From DASXBJ01 sp036491755 (lineage in GTDB: Bacteria > Chloroflexota > Dormibacteria > Dormibacterales > Dormibacteraceae), in assembly GCA_036491755.1 (NCBI GenBank), contig DASXBJ010000106.1:1-64000 (forward strand): 64,000 bases of DNA, in the 5' to 3' direction. The notes under the pieces were generated by a model that made no database searches, had not been told where the DNA came from, and saw only the letters and a list, made by a program, of their open reading frames with translations. A program made the position numbers and the translations under genes. This document shows, in pieces, positions 32,401-41,082 of this stretch (the stretch's first letter is position 1; every line of letters starts with the position of its first letter).

Positions 32401-34173
32401 TCAGTCTGGCGGCAGCATCTGGTACATCAGCTGGGTCTCGACGCCGGCGCGCCGGTTCTGAACTGCCCTGATCGCATACCAGACCACACCGACGGCAAGG
32501 ACGAACGCGACGAAGGTCACGCCGCTGCTGTTGAGGTAAGACAGCGCGCTGCCCGCCGTCCTGAGCGAGTTGATGATCGGTGCGACCCCGGCAAACCAGT
32601 ACAGGACGACCGCGAAGATGAGCCAGACAGCGCCCAGCCATGGCAGCGCTCGGATGAAGGGAGCGTTTTTCACTAGGTCGGGCCGCGTGAACCTGGCGAG
32701 CACTGCGTTGATGCCTGGATTGATCCAGCTGAGCGCAGAGGCCAGGATGGTGAACCACGCCGACGCGACGAGGTTGAGCTTGCCGTCGAGGGCCGGATCG
32801 GCGCTTGGCGCCAGCGACCCGAGGCCGATTGCTTTCAAGATCGCGAAGTTCGAGAAGAGCAGGAACAGCACAGCCATGGCCAGGGTCGCGATGATCGCGT
32901 TGGCCGGCGCGTGCAGGCGCTCGGACACGGCGCCCAGCCACTCCGGCACCTGGCGGTCAAGGCTCCACGCGAGGGCCATGCGGCTGATGAAGATCACGTA
33001 GACAGGCATGAGAAGGAAGGGGAAAAGAGTCGAAGCGGCGCCGACGATGGTCCACACCGGCCAGAGATCGGGCCGGGCGACCACGCCGACAAGCTGGTAG
33101 TAGTTCGGCTGTCCCATCGGAAGGCCCGGCTTGGTGACGTAGCCCCAGAAGGCGCCCGCCCAACCGGTCTGGCCGTCGAGCCCAAGCCGTCTCGGCAGCA
33201 TCTCCGCGTAGATCGAGTTCATCAGCACGGCGAGCGCGAGGGCGCCGAGCACCGCGTAGAGAATTCCGCGCGTGACGTTGCCGCGGACCTCGCCCGAGAT
33301 GTAGGCGCTGTACTGGAACCCGATGAACTGGAACAGCATCGTGCCGGCCAGGAGGAAGAATGGCCACGTGGTGCCACTGACTGGCCCGAAGCTGAAGCTG
33401 GTGCCCGTCAGCCCGGCGGTGGACGCGGCGGTTGTGAGCTGGTCGACGGTCACGCCGTTGGCGTACTTGGGCAGGTTCGCCGCGAACGTGCCGGCGTCGA
33501 AGGTCAGGAGCCCGAATATGGCCATCAGGATCCAGCCGCCGATCCCGAAGATCGTCATGTAGGTGACGATCTTGTGGAATGTGCGGGTCGGCTGGAGGAC
33601 GACGAAGGCCACCACCCCCAGGACCACCAGGCCGGCGATCAGCCCCGGAATGCCGGTGATGTCTCCTGTGCTGCCGTCGGTGAACCAGGTGTTGGCGCCG
33701 TTGAAGAAGCTGCTGCCGGTGCCGATCCCGATGATCCTGCCCTCCATCTGGATGCCGCGCAGCGTGAGCACGGTTTCGAACTGGAGCAGCGCGATGGAGG
33801 CAAAGGCGAGCATCCAGCTCTCGAGCCAGCCGAGGGCCGGGCCGATGCGCGGGATGATGCGGCTGGTGAAGACGTAATCGCCGCCCGACCTCGGCATGAC
33901 CGTCGTCAACGAAGCGAAGATCAAGGCGAGCAAGATGCAGAACGCACCGACGATGAAAGCAACCACCGACCAGTTGGTGACAACGCCCACGACGACGATC
34001 GGGACCCCGGCCAGCACCGCGATGGTCCAGGCCCCGCCCAGTGTCCCGCCGATGAAAGCGGAGGTGTTGAAGAAGAGCGCGTTGGTGACGCTGACCTCGC
34101 GCACGAGGCCTGACGACTGACGGGTGAAGAGGGTCTTCGTGGGCGCCGTGCCTCGGGTACTCGTGGTCGCCAT
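32401..34173 (-). CDS. APC family amino acid permease
   Basis: A 590-residue secondary transporter with about 12-13 helices. The first helix block (FFNTSAFIGGTLGGAWTI) and the loop SLTTVMPRSGGDYVFTSRI match the APC superfamily, and FQYSAYISGEVRGNVTRGI is the helix 8-9 region. It probably imports an amino acid or amine for the amidase downstream. The ATG at 34173 follows a purine-rich GAGGGGCGAGG site; the frame starts at 34203. A promoter with a consensus -35 lies upstream. Confidence 0.9.
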   Translation of the reverse strand: MATTSTRGTAPTKTLFTRQSSGLVREVSVTNALFFNTSAFIGGTLGGAWTIAVLAGVPIVVVGVVTNWSVVAFIVGAFCILLALIFASLTTVMPRSGGDYVFTSRIIPRIGPALGWLESWMLAFASIALLQFETVLTLRGIQMEGRIIGIGTGSSFFNGANTWFTDGSTGDITGIPGLIAGLVVLGVVAFVVLQPTRTFHKIVTYMTIFGIGGWILMAIFGLLTFDAGTFAANLPKYANGVTVDQLTTAASTAGLTGTSFSFGPVSGTTWPFFLLAGTMLFQFIGFQYSAYISGEVRGNVTRGILYAVLGALALAVLMNSIYAEMLPRRLGLDGQTGWAGAFWGYVTKPGLPMGQPNYYQLVGVVARPDLWPVWTIVGAASTLFPFLLMPVYVIFISRMALAWSLDRQVPEWLGAVSERLHAPANAIIATLAMAVLFLLFSNFAILKAIGLGSLAPSADPALDGKLNLVASAWFTILASALSWINPGINAVLARFTRPDLVKNAPFIRALPWLGAVWLIFAVVLYWFAGVAPIINSLRTAGSALSYLNSSGVTFVAFVLAVGVVWYAIRAVQNRRAGVETQLMYQMLPPD

Positions 34174-34235
34174 GCCTCGCCCCTCCCCCTCTGCGCGCGA
34201 CAACGCGCCCTAGCCGCCGACTTGAGTTCGCGCGG

Positions 34236-34264
34236 AACCTACAGCCGATAGGATTGTTTGTCAA
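34236..34264 (-). promoter_or_regulatory. sigma70-type promoter of the APC permease operon
   Basis: On the minus strand a consensus TTGACA (34264-34259) is followed after exactly 17 bp by TAGGTT (34241-34236). It leaves a leader of about 55 nt before the permease ATG. Confidence 0.65.
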
Positions 34265-34286
34265 GGATGTATCCGGGAGGGCCTTC

Positions 34287-35144
34287 ATGGGCGCGGATGT
34301 AACCAGCGACACATCGCCGGACACTCCGACGGCCGGTTTCGGGTCCGCGCCGGCCAAGGGCGGCGGACCGACGCTGGCCGACCCCCTGGCCGAGGCGCTC
34401 CGCCTGGTCGAGCTGGCGAACGGGCGCGGCCTTCAGGTGCGCCTCATGGGCGGTCTCGCCTTCCATGCACGATGCCGGGAGTGGACCGCGTTGATCGAGC
34501 GCCAGCGCCGCGACATCGATCTCGCCACGCGAAAACAGGACCGCAAAGCGCTCACCGACCTCATGGCGGCCGAGGGCTACACCGCCGACAGGCAGTACAA
34601 CGCGCTGTACGGTCACAAGCAGCTCTACTTCCTCGATGAGTCGCGACAGCGGCCCGTCGACGTGCTCGTCGATCGGATGGAGATGTGCCACCGGTTCGAG
34701 TTCGCCGATCGCTTGCTGGTCAGCGATGTGACGCTGCCGCCAACCGAGCTGCTCCTCTCCAAGCTGCAGGTCGTCAAAGTCAACCGCAAAGACCTGCTCG
34801 ATGCCCTCGCTCTGCTTTCGGAGTATCCGCTCGCGGACGGCGATGAGGGAGGCGCCGCTATCTCGGTGCGACGGATCACCAACCTGACTTCCAACGACTG
34901 GGGCTGGTGGCGAACGATCACCGGCAACCTGACGCAGCTGCGTTCGCTGCTGGACGGAAAGCTCGCGCCGGGCGAGCTCGAGTTCGGCAGGCCTTCCCGG
35001 TTCGATCCGTCAGAGCAGGTCGCCGCGTTGGGGAGCGCGCTCGAAGACGCGCCCAAATCGACCAGGTGGAAGCTTCGAGCGCGCGTCGGCGACCGGGTGT
35101 CGTGGTACGAGCTGCCCGAAGAGGTCGGGCACGGCCGGGACTGA
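34287..35144 (+). CDS. nucleotidyltransferase-fold protein
   Basis: A 285-residue protein of the nucleotidyltransferase superfamily, as judged from LMGGLAFHARC followed by ERQRRDIDLATRKQD, which reproduces the G[GS] ... DxD active-site layout of aminoglycoside adenylyl- and AbiEii-type enzymes. A second acidic position is in RPVDVLVD. The ATG at 34287 has GGGAGGG about 6 nt upstream. The downstream amidase starts 24 nt later and may be co-transcribed. Whether it modifies RNA, protein or a small molecule is unknown; no antitoxin-like partner is seen. Confidence 0.7.
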   Translation: MGADVTSDTSPDTPTAGFGSAPAKGGGPTLADPLAEALRLVELANGRGLQVRLMGGLAFHARCREWTALIERQRRDIDLATRKQDRKALTDLMAAEGYTADRQYNALYGHKQLYFLDESRQRPVDVLVDRMEMCHRFEFADRLLVSDVTLPPTELLLSKLQVVKVNRKDLLDALALLSEYPLADGDEGGAAISVRRITNLTSNDWGWWRTITGNLTQLRSLLDGKLAPGELEFGRPSRFDPSEQVAALGSALEDAPKSTRWKLRARVGDRVSWYELPEEVGHGRD

Positions 35145-35167
35145 CCGCGTCCCGGCGCCCCGATCCG

Positions 35168-36601
35168 ATGACAGATCTGCACTATCTCTCGGCGACAGAC
35201 GCCCTGCGGATGTTCCGTGCCAAGCAGCTGTCTCCGGTGGAGCTCATGGAGTCGGTCATCGCTCGGGCTGCTGCAGTGGATGGGACGGTCAACGCCCTGT
35301 GCCACAAGTTTTTCGACAGGGCCATCGAGCAGGCTCGCGCGGCCGAGGCGCGATACATGGGTCGAGGCGAATCGCCACGTCCACTCGAGGGCATTCCCAC
35401 CGCATTCAAAGAAGAGGAGCCCATCGCGGGCGAGCCCTGGACGCAGGGCTCGCTCATGTACAAAGACCTGGTCGCGCGTGAGTCGTCGTGCTTCGCGCAG
35501 AGGGTTCTGGACTCAGGCGCGATCGTGCACGCGCGTTCGACCGCGCCCGAGTTCTCGTGTGCAGGTTTCACGCACTCGCGCCTCTGGGGCGTGACCCGCA
35601 ACCCGTGGAACACTGGGTTCGCCGCCGGAGGATCGTCGGGTGGGTCGGGCGCGGCGCTCGGTGCCGGAATGACGACCCTGGCCACGGGTTCGGACATTGC
35701 AGGGTCGATCCGCATACCCGCGTCCTTCAACGGCGTCGTCGGCTTCAAGCCGCCGTATGGCCGCGTGCCGCAGATGGCGCCGTACAACCTCGACACCTAC
35801 TGCCATTGCGGGCCGATGGCGCGCACGATCGACGATTGCCTGCTCTTCGAGAACGTGCTTGCGGGACCGCACCCCGACGATGTCGTGTCGCTGCGTCCCA
35901 AGCTGGAGCTGCCCCAGCGATTGGAGGGAGTCGAGGGGCTGCGCATCGCGCTATCCGTCGATCTCGGCGGCTGGCCGGTCGACGAAGAGGTGCGCCGCAA
36001 CACTCTCGAGATGGCCGCGGCGCTGAGAGAGCAGGGCGCGGTGGTCGAGGAGGTGGAGCTCGATCTTCCGAGAGAGGAGATCATGCGCGCCGCGGCCATC
36101 CATTTCCACATTGGTTTCGGCGCCGACGTGAGCGGGTGGGCGGCCAAGGAGCCAGACCTGGTGACCGAATATGCTCGCGAGTTTCCACGCTGGGCCGCAT
36201 CGCGCGCGGCCGGCGGCAGCCTGACGGACAAGCTGGAGATCGAGGGCCACCTGTATCCCAGGTTGAGCCGGGTGCTCGAGAGCCACGCCGCCTTGATCTG
36301 CCCGACGATCGGAACGCGCGGATTGGTGGCCGGCGACGACTACGTGGGGCACGGGCTCGAGGTCGGTGGGCAGCCGGTCGACTTCTATCTCGAGGCGATG
36401 TTGACTCCGGTGTTCAACGTGTTCAGCCGCTGCCCGGTCCTGAACGTTCCCTCGGGTTTCGCCAACAACGGCGTGCCGACCGGGATCCAGATCGTCGGAC
36501 GTACATACGACGACCTGACCCCGTTCCGGATCGGCGCTGCTTGCGAGCGGGCGCGGCCGTGGTTCGACCGGCCAGAACATCGGCCCCGGATCGCCGTCTG
36601 A
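35168..36601 (+). CDS. amidase (amidase signature family)
   Basis: A 477-residue amide hydrolase, a second member of the family in this window. The triad Lys lies in GIPTAFKEEE, the Gly/Ser stretch is FAAGGSSGGSGAALGAGM and the nucleophile segment is GSDIAGSIRIPASFNGVVGFKPPYGRV. The C terminus VPTGIQIVGRTYDDLTPFRIGAACE is typical. The ATG at 35168 is 24 nt after the nucleotidyltransferase-like gene; the frame opens earlier only as overlap. It is about 30 percent different in layout from the amidase at 30950, so recent duplication is unlikely. Substrate unknown. Confidence 0.92.
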   Translation: MTDLHYLSATDALRMFRAKQLSPVELMESVIARAAAVDGTVNALCHKFFDRAIEQARAAEARYMGRGESPRPLEGIPTAFKEEEPIAGEPWTQGSLMYKDLVARESSCFAQRVLDSGAIVHARSTAPEFSCAGFTHSRLWGVTRNPWNTGFAAGGSSGGSGAALGAGMTTLATGSDIAGSIRIPASFNGVVGFKPPYGRVPQMAPYNLDTYCHCGPMARTIDDCLLFENVLAGPHPDDVVSLRPKLELPQRLEGVEGLRIALSVDLGGWPVDEEVRRNTLEMAAALREQGAVVEEVELDLPREEIMRAAAIHFHIGFGADVSGWAAKEPDLVTEYAREFPRWAASRAAGGSLTDKLEIEGHLYPRLSRVLESHAALICPTIGTRGLVAGDDYVGHGLEVGGQPVDFYLEAMLTPVFNVFSRCPVLNVPSGFANNGVPTGIQIVGRTYDDLTPFRIGAACERARPWFDRPEHRPRIAV

Positions 36602-36634
36602 CGACGTACGAAGTAAAATCTCCGCCGGCGGCGC

Positions 36635-37654
36635 TTACGCGGATCTGACCGGAGCGTCGGGGGTCGAGGCGGCGCTTTCAGACACCGAAGGGAGAGAAGG
36701 CGCTGCCGGCTCGGTGGCCGCGGATTTGTCAGAGGCTCGGGCCGCTCCTCGCAGCGCGATGGCCACGGCAAGCAGGATCCCGGCAAAAAGCAGCCATCCG
36801 GCCGCTGAGCGGTGGCCACCCATGCGGTCTATGAATGCAACCACGAGCAGCATCGCAGCCACCGCGACGGTGGCGAGCTGCCCATCCGTGACGAACAGAC
36901 CCCAGACCTCGAGCACCGCGGCACGGATTGGTTTCACGAGTGGAAGATCGAGGCGTATGTCATGGCGCCGCCGCAGATACTGGACGAACAGCAACGACGC
37001 AGCCGCGTATCCGGCGATCAGCGGCAGCAAGACGACGTCGCCGTTCCACCACTGCACGCCGAGCCCCTCGCCGGCAAAGAACGTTCCGAACGACGTGAGC
37101 ATGACGCCGACGGCATATTTGAGCGTGTTCTCCGGCACCCGGGTCAGCGGCTTGCGGATGAAGAGGCCCGCGATGCAAACCACGATCAGCGAGAGGAGAG
37201 CGCCGATCGCTGCCGCCGCCTGGCTCTTGAGACCACCGAGAGCCACGACGATGAAGACGACCTCCACTCCTTCCAGGAACACACCGCCGAAGGCGGTGCC
37301 GAAAGCGTGGCCGTGCGTCATCACCTCCTCGCGCGCCTCCTCGAAAGCCGCGCCCTCATCGTGGAGGGTCTTCAATCCGGTCGACCGGAGGATGGCTTTG
37401 TAAAGCCAGCCAAGTCCAAACAGGAGCAGCCCGATGCCGACGAGCGTGCGGACTGCCGCGATCGAGACGTACGACGTGACCGCGAAGCCGAACACGGCGA
37501 CGAGGCCGACCAGCACCAGCAGCGCCGCGGCCGTCGCCAGGAGGGCCGTTCGCCAGCTCTTGACCGTGCCGACCGCCAGCACGATGGTCAGGGCCTCGAC
37601 CCACTCGACGGCGGCCGCCACGAATGTCGCCAATAAGACAAGGGTTCCGGTCAA
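36635..37654 (-). CDS. COG4280-type membrane protein with repeated E-x-x-E motif
   Basis: A 339-residue integral membrane protein with about eight helices in two halves. The first half has AAAVEWVEALTIVLAVG and the second FLEGVEVVFIVVALG, an internal repeat with paired glutamates that recalls UPF0016/LysE-type cation transporters. An Ala/Ser/Pro-rich cytoplasmic tail follows. The TTG start has AAGGAG 8 nt upstream. Conserved in Actinobacteria and Chloroflexota without known function; a cation or metal transport role is only suggested by the glutamate pairs. Confidence 0.75.
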   Translation of the reverse strand: MTGTLVLLATFVAAAVEWVEALTIVLAVGTVKSWRTALLATAAALLVLVGLVAVFGFAVTSYVSIAAVRTLVGIGLLLFGLGWLYKAILRSTGLKTLHDEGAAFEEAREEVMTHGHAFGTAFGGVFLEGVEVVFIVVALGGLKSQAAAAIGALLSLIVVCIAGLFIRKPLTRVPENTLKYAVGVMLTSFGTFFAGEGLGVQWWNGDVVLLPLIAGYAAASLLFVQYLRRRHDIRLDLPLVKPIRAAVLEVWGLFVTDGQLATVAVAAMLLVVAFIDRMGGHRSAAGWLLFAGILLAVAIALRGAARASDKSAATEPAAPSLPSVSESAASTPDAPVRSA

Positions 37655-37785
37655 TCCACCGCTCCTTCAACGTAACGATTGCTCACCATGCGATTGTGAT
37701 GGCTAGGCCCCGACCACCCAACAGCGCTCCGGTGACAGCCGACGCTGAGCTGCGGTCAGCCTGCGCCTTTGTGACGCAGCCCGGT

Positions 37786-38607
37786 CTAATGGCTCATGAG
37801 CTGAGCCACCGATGGCCCGGCCTGGCGGCTCGGGTCGCGGTTGTACAGGTGGCGTGCCCAAAAGTAGGCGGTCACCCCGATGACGATGCACCATGCCACC
37901 GCGACCAACCCCTCGACGCCAATCGGGGCGCCCATGAGCAGCGCGCGCAGCGTCTCGATGACGGGGGTGTAGGGCTGGTTTTCGGCGAACCACCGGACGC
38001 CTGCCGGCATCGATGCCGTCGGCACAAAGGCGCTGCTGACGAGAGGGATGAACCCTGGGATCAGGGACAGAGAGTTGGCGCCCGCGGCGCTGTTGGTGAA
38101 GAGGCCGAAGGCGACACCAAGCCACGTCAGCGAGATCAAGAACATCGCGATGAGGCCAAGGCCCTCTGCCCACTGGATGACGCCGGCCGAGGTTCGGAAC
38201 CCCAGCAGAAAAGCCAGAGCGAAGACGAGAAGGATCCCGACCATGGTGCGCAGCACGCTTCCGACGACCGCGCCCGTGAGCACCGACGTGCGGGCTATCG
38301 CCATGGTGCGGAATCGCGCGATGACCCCCTCCCGCTTGTCGATGTTCACGCTGATGGCCGTCCCGGCCACGCTGGTGCCGACGGCCATGAGGATGATTCC
38401 CGGAGTGATGTAGACGATGTACGGGACCGCGGACGCCCCGGCGCCGAGGGCTTTCGACATGGACCCTCCGAGCACGCCGACGAAGACCAGAAGAAAGAGC
38501 ACTGGCGAGATGACGGCGCTCAGCGTCAGCATCGGGTTGCGCCGCGCATGCAGCGTGTCCCTGCGGATCATCGTGGCGGTGTCGCGCGCGGTGGACTGAA
38601 GACTCAT
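37786..38607 (-). CDS. ABC-2 type permease, DrrB-like
   Basis: A 273-residue ABC-2 membrane subunit with six helices. After a cytosolic N terminus (TMIRRDTLHARRNPMLTLSAVISPVLFLLVF) the ABC-2 signature region appears near LIPGFIPLVSSAFVPTASMPAGVRWFAENQPYTPVIETLRALLMG, the classic NPxTP-like end seen in DrrB exporters. The ATG overlaps the ATPase stop by one base (TGATG). Together with the ATPase it forms a drug or lipid exporter. It is the last gene of an operon that begins with a ribbon-helix-helix regulator. Confidence 0.92.
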   Translation of the reverse strand: MSLQSTARDTATMIRRDTLHARRNPMLTLSAVISPVLFLLVFVGVLGGSMSKALGAGASAVPYIVYITPGIILMAVGTSVAGTAISVNIDKREGVIARFRTMAIARTSVLTGAVVGSVLRTMVGILLVFALAFLLGFRTSAGVIQWAEGLGLIAMFLISLTWLGVAFGLFTNSAAGANSLSLIPGFIPLVSSAFVPTASMPAGVRWFAENQPYTPVIETLRALLMGAPIGVEGLVAVAWCIVIGVTAYFWARHLYNRDPSRQAGPSVAQLMSH

Positions 38608-39575
38608 CAGACGGCCTCCTTTTGCTCGGCGGGGTGGGACTCGGTCGGTTGCCCGGTGAGGGCGAGGAACACATCGTCCAGGTCAGGCGTGTGGATGCTG
38701 ACGTTGGTCACCTCGATCGAACGCCGAGCAAGCTCGTCCAGCACATCGCGCAGCGACCTCGGGCTCCCGTCGCTCGGCACGTTCAGAGTCAGTGCGCCGG
38801 AGTCGGCGTTCGCTTTCCCAAAGACCTGACACGCCGCGTCCAGGGCGGCGGGGTCCGCAAACTCGAGGCTCACGTGGCCGCCTGGCACCATGCGCTTGAG
38901 CTCGGCGGAAGTTCCCTGGGCGATGATCTTGCCGTGGTCCAGCACCGCGATGCGGTCGGCGAGCCGGTCCGCCTCTTCGAGGTACTGCGTGGTCAGAAAT
39001 ATCGTCACTCCATCGGAGACGAGGTCTCTGACAAGGTCCCACATGCCCCGGCGGCTCCGCGGGTCGAGTCCCGCGGTGGGTTCGTCGAGGAAGATGATTC
39101 GCGGTGATCCGACGAGTGTCATGGCGAGGTCCAGGCGCCGGCGCATTCCACCTGAATATTTCGCCGGCGTCTGCTTCGCCGCGTCGACGATGTCGAACCG
39201 CTGTATCAGCTGCTGCAGTCGCTGCCGCCCCTCGCCGCGCCGAAGATGGTTCAGGTCGGCGATCATCCTGAGGTTCTCCTCGCCGGTGAGAAATCCGTCG
39301 ACGGCTGAGAACTGGCCGGTCACGCCGATCAGCGCTCGAATCTGATCGGGGTTCATCACGAGATCGAAGCCGCCGACCCGCACCTCGCCGGCGTCCGGGC
39401 GGATCAGGGTCGAAAGAATTTGCACAGTGGTGGTCTTGCCGCTTCCGTTGGGGCCGAGCAGCGCGAATACGCTGCCGCCTGGAACCTCGAGGTCGATGCC
39501 ATCGAGGACCAGATGTTTCCCATACGACTTGCGCAGTCCGCTGACTTGGATCGCTGGCGCTGTTGGCAATTTCAA
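38607..39575 (-). CDS. ABC transporter ATPase, DrrA-like
   Basis: A 322-residue ATP-binding subunit. Walker A is GPNGSGKTT, the signature is YSGGMRRRLDLAMTLV, Walker B is IIFLDEPTAGLDP and the switch follows in TQYLEEADRLADRIAVLDHG. The C-terminal ~80 residues (DELARRSIEVTNVSIHTPDLDDVFLALTG) are the DrrA regulatory extension. AAAGGAG precedes two possible TTG starts (39575 and 39569); the second has the better spacing. Partner of the downstream permease; substrate unknown. Confidence 0.92.
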   Translation of the reverse strand: MKLPTAPAIQVSGLRKSYGKHLVLDGIDLEVPGGSVFALLGPNGSGKTTTVQILSTLIRPDAGEVRVGGFDLVMNPDQIRALIGVTGQFSAVDGFLTGEENLRMIADLNHLRRGEGRQRLQQLIQRFDIVDAAKQTPAKYSGGMRRRLDLAMTLVGSPRIIFLDEPTAGLDPRSRRGMWDLVRDLVSDGVTIFLTTQYLEEADRLADRIAVLDHGKIIAQGTSAELKRMVPGGHVSLEFADPAALDAACQVFGKANADSGALTLNVPSDGSPRSLRDVLDELARRSIEVTNVSIHTPDLDDVFLALTGQPTESHPAEQKEAV

Positions 39576-39594
39576 AACTCCTTTCTCCGCCGGG

Positions 39595-40398
39595 TTAGGA
39601 CCGGCGAACCCTGATGTCGCCGTAACCCGTCACGGCGTGAACTCTGAGAAACTCGACCGGCTCCGCTGGATCTTCGACGCGGTCGAGCTCGTTGCGAACG
39701 CGGCCATGGGCCGAACGCAGCTCGAGGAAGATCGCGACGCCTTCGGCGACACCCACTTCGACATCGCCGTATGAGGCGGTAAGGTCCAGCTCACCGCGCC
39801 TTCCGTGCCCCACCCAAATCGCGCCGTATGCGGTCCGCGCGTTGACTGAGTCACCTGCTCTTTCCACGCGGATGTCGCCGGCAGATGCCTTGATGGTCGC
39901 AGGGGCGTTCGTCTCTCCGACCCGGACGTCCCCCGACGAGCAGCTGATTTCGGCGGTCCCCGCCACTCGACCGGCGGTGATGTTTCCGGCGGTGGTGTGC
40001 AGGGTGACGGCTGCGGCCTCCTCGAGATGAAGGGTGCCGTACGAGGTCTTGAGAGAGCAGTCTCCAAGACGACCCTCTGCGTCGATGTCGCCATAGGCGG
40101 TGTCGCCCCGGACCTGTGACCCCATGGGCAGCTGTATCACCACGTCGACCGCGCCAGGCCGGACGAAGCGACCCAGGCCGCGGGCCCTTGGGGCATGGAC
40201 CTCGAGCCGGCCGGCCGCGAATTGGACGCGGGTCCGCTCGGCGGCCTCCACATCCACCTTCCTGCCTTCGCTCGCGGGACGGACCTCCACCACCGTCGTT
40301 TTCCGGTCGCCGGCGATGATGCGCGCCCCGCCGAACTCGACGCTGATGTCGACGGAGATGGCCTCTGGGGTGTCGAAGGTGTGGGTGGGCGTCGCCAT
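39595..40398 (-). CDS. DUF4097 beta-strand repeat protein
   Basis: A 267-residue protein made of short beta repeats with a recurring TxYGDIxV pattern (DTAYGDIDAEG, KTSYGTLHLEE, RTAYGAIWVGH, TASYGDVEVGV, HAVTGYGDIRV), the hallmark of DUF4097/adhesin-like right-handed beta helices. It has no signal peptide. The ATG at 40398 overlaps the stop of the RHH regulator (TGATG). In many Actinobacteria and Chloroflexota DUF4097 genes sit beside an RHH/HTH regulator and an ABC exporter, as here, but the function is not known. Confidence 0.88.
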   Translation of the reverse strand: MATPTHTFDTPEAISVDISVEFGGARIIAGDRKTTVVEVRPASEGRKVDVEAAERTRVQFAAGRLEVHAPRARGLGRFVRPGAVDVVIQLPMGSQVRGDTAYGDIDAEGRLGDCSLKTSYGTLHLEEAAAVTLHTTAGNITAGRVAGTAEISCSSGDVRVGETNAPATIKASAGDIRVERAGDSVNARTAYGAIWVGHGRRGELDLTASYGDVEVGVAEGVAIFLELRSAHGRVRNELDRVEDPAEPVEFLRVHAVTGYGDIRVRRS

Positions 40399-40913
40399 CA
40401 GCGGAACCATCCGTCGACACGCGTTGCGCCTTTGCTGTCCGTTCGCGTGGACGGCGTCCTACCCGGATCGAGGGCGGTCGTCAGCGTCCTGACCAGGAAC
40501 GTGTTGACCGAGAGGCCCTCCCGCTCCGCCGCGTCCTCGATCCGCGCTTTCAGATGATCGGGAGGACGAAAGCTGATCCGCGATGTCGCGCCCTCGCCGC
40601 CCGACTCAGGTCCGCGGGTGCCGGCGCCCTGCACGTCGCCGCCCGATGATTCGGCGGCCGAGTCGAAGGTGGGCGCGGGAGTGACGACAAAGCCCAGCTC
40701 TCGGCCGCGCAGCCTCAGCTCGACCGAGCCGGGTGCCATCTCCCGGGTGATCTCCTGGGCGGCGTCGGACAGGGCGTCCTGGAGGATGAGGCGGGCCGCG
40801 GCGTTGAGCGGAGCGGTGAGCCTTTCGGCCATCTCGATGGCCTCTTTTCCGGCTGCCGACGCGGCCAGAGCCAGCTGAGCCTGGAGCGTTTCGACATACG
40901 CGTTCAATTCCAT
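40398..40913 (-). CDS. ribbon-helix-helix regulator (HicB C-terminal type)
   Basis: A 171-residue protein. The C-terminal segment TSRISFRPPDHLKARIEDAAERE and GLSVNTFLVRTL is a ribbon-helix-helix DNA-binding domain like that of HicB/Arc; the N-terminal helix region (AAGKEAIEMAERLTAPLNAAARLILQDAL) is of unknown type. The ATG is 6 nt after a TAGAAT box, so the operon message is probably leaderless. As first gene of the operon with repeated TGATGTCA sites at its promoter, it most likely autoregulates the DUF4097 / DrrAB genes. Confidence 0.85.
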   Translation of the reverse strand: MELNAYVETLQAQLALAASAAGKEAIEMAERLTAPLNAAARLILQDALSDAAQEITREMAPGSVELRLRGRELGFVVTPAPTFDSAAESSGGDVQGAGTRGPESGGEGATSRISFRPPDHLKARIEDAAEREGLSVNTFLVRTLTTALDPGRTPSTRTDSKGATRVDGWFR

Positions 40914-40919
40914 GACCGC

Positions 40920-40975
40920 ATTCTAGCGCCATAGTGGCGTCAAATGCAACTGTGTTTGATGTCACGCTGATGTCA
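40920..40975 (-). promoter_or_regulatory. leaderless promoter with three TGATGTCA-like operators
   Basis: On the minus strand TTGCAT (40949-40944), 18 bp, TAGAAT (40925-40920) lies 6 nt before the RHH start codon. On the plus strand TGATGTCA occurs at 40957-40964 and 40968-40975, exactly 11 bp apart, and TGGCGTCA (40935-40942) is a third, inverted near-copy forming the imperfect repeat GTGGCGTCAAA / TTTGATGTCAC across the -35. Confidence 0.6.
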
Positions 40976-41082
40976 TTGGCGGATTCCGGACCCAGGCGGC
41001 CGCGGCCTGAGAGTCGACCGGTATATAGACACGCGCGCGCGAGGTGAGCGACGGCTGCGGGTTCGGGCGGCGCTCGGGGCCG

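Noticed and set aside
34287..35144. Toxin-antitoxin (AbiE-like) call for the nucleotidyltransferase-fold gene
   Set aside because: There is no adjacent AbiEi-like antitoxin; the neighbour is an amidase, so only the fold is reported.
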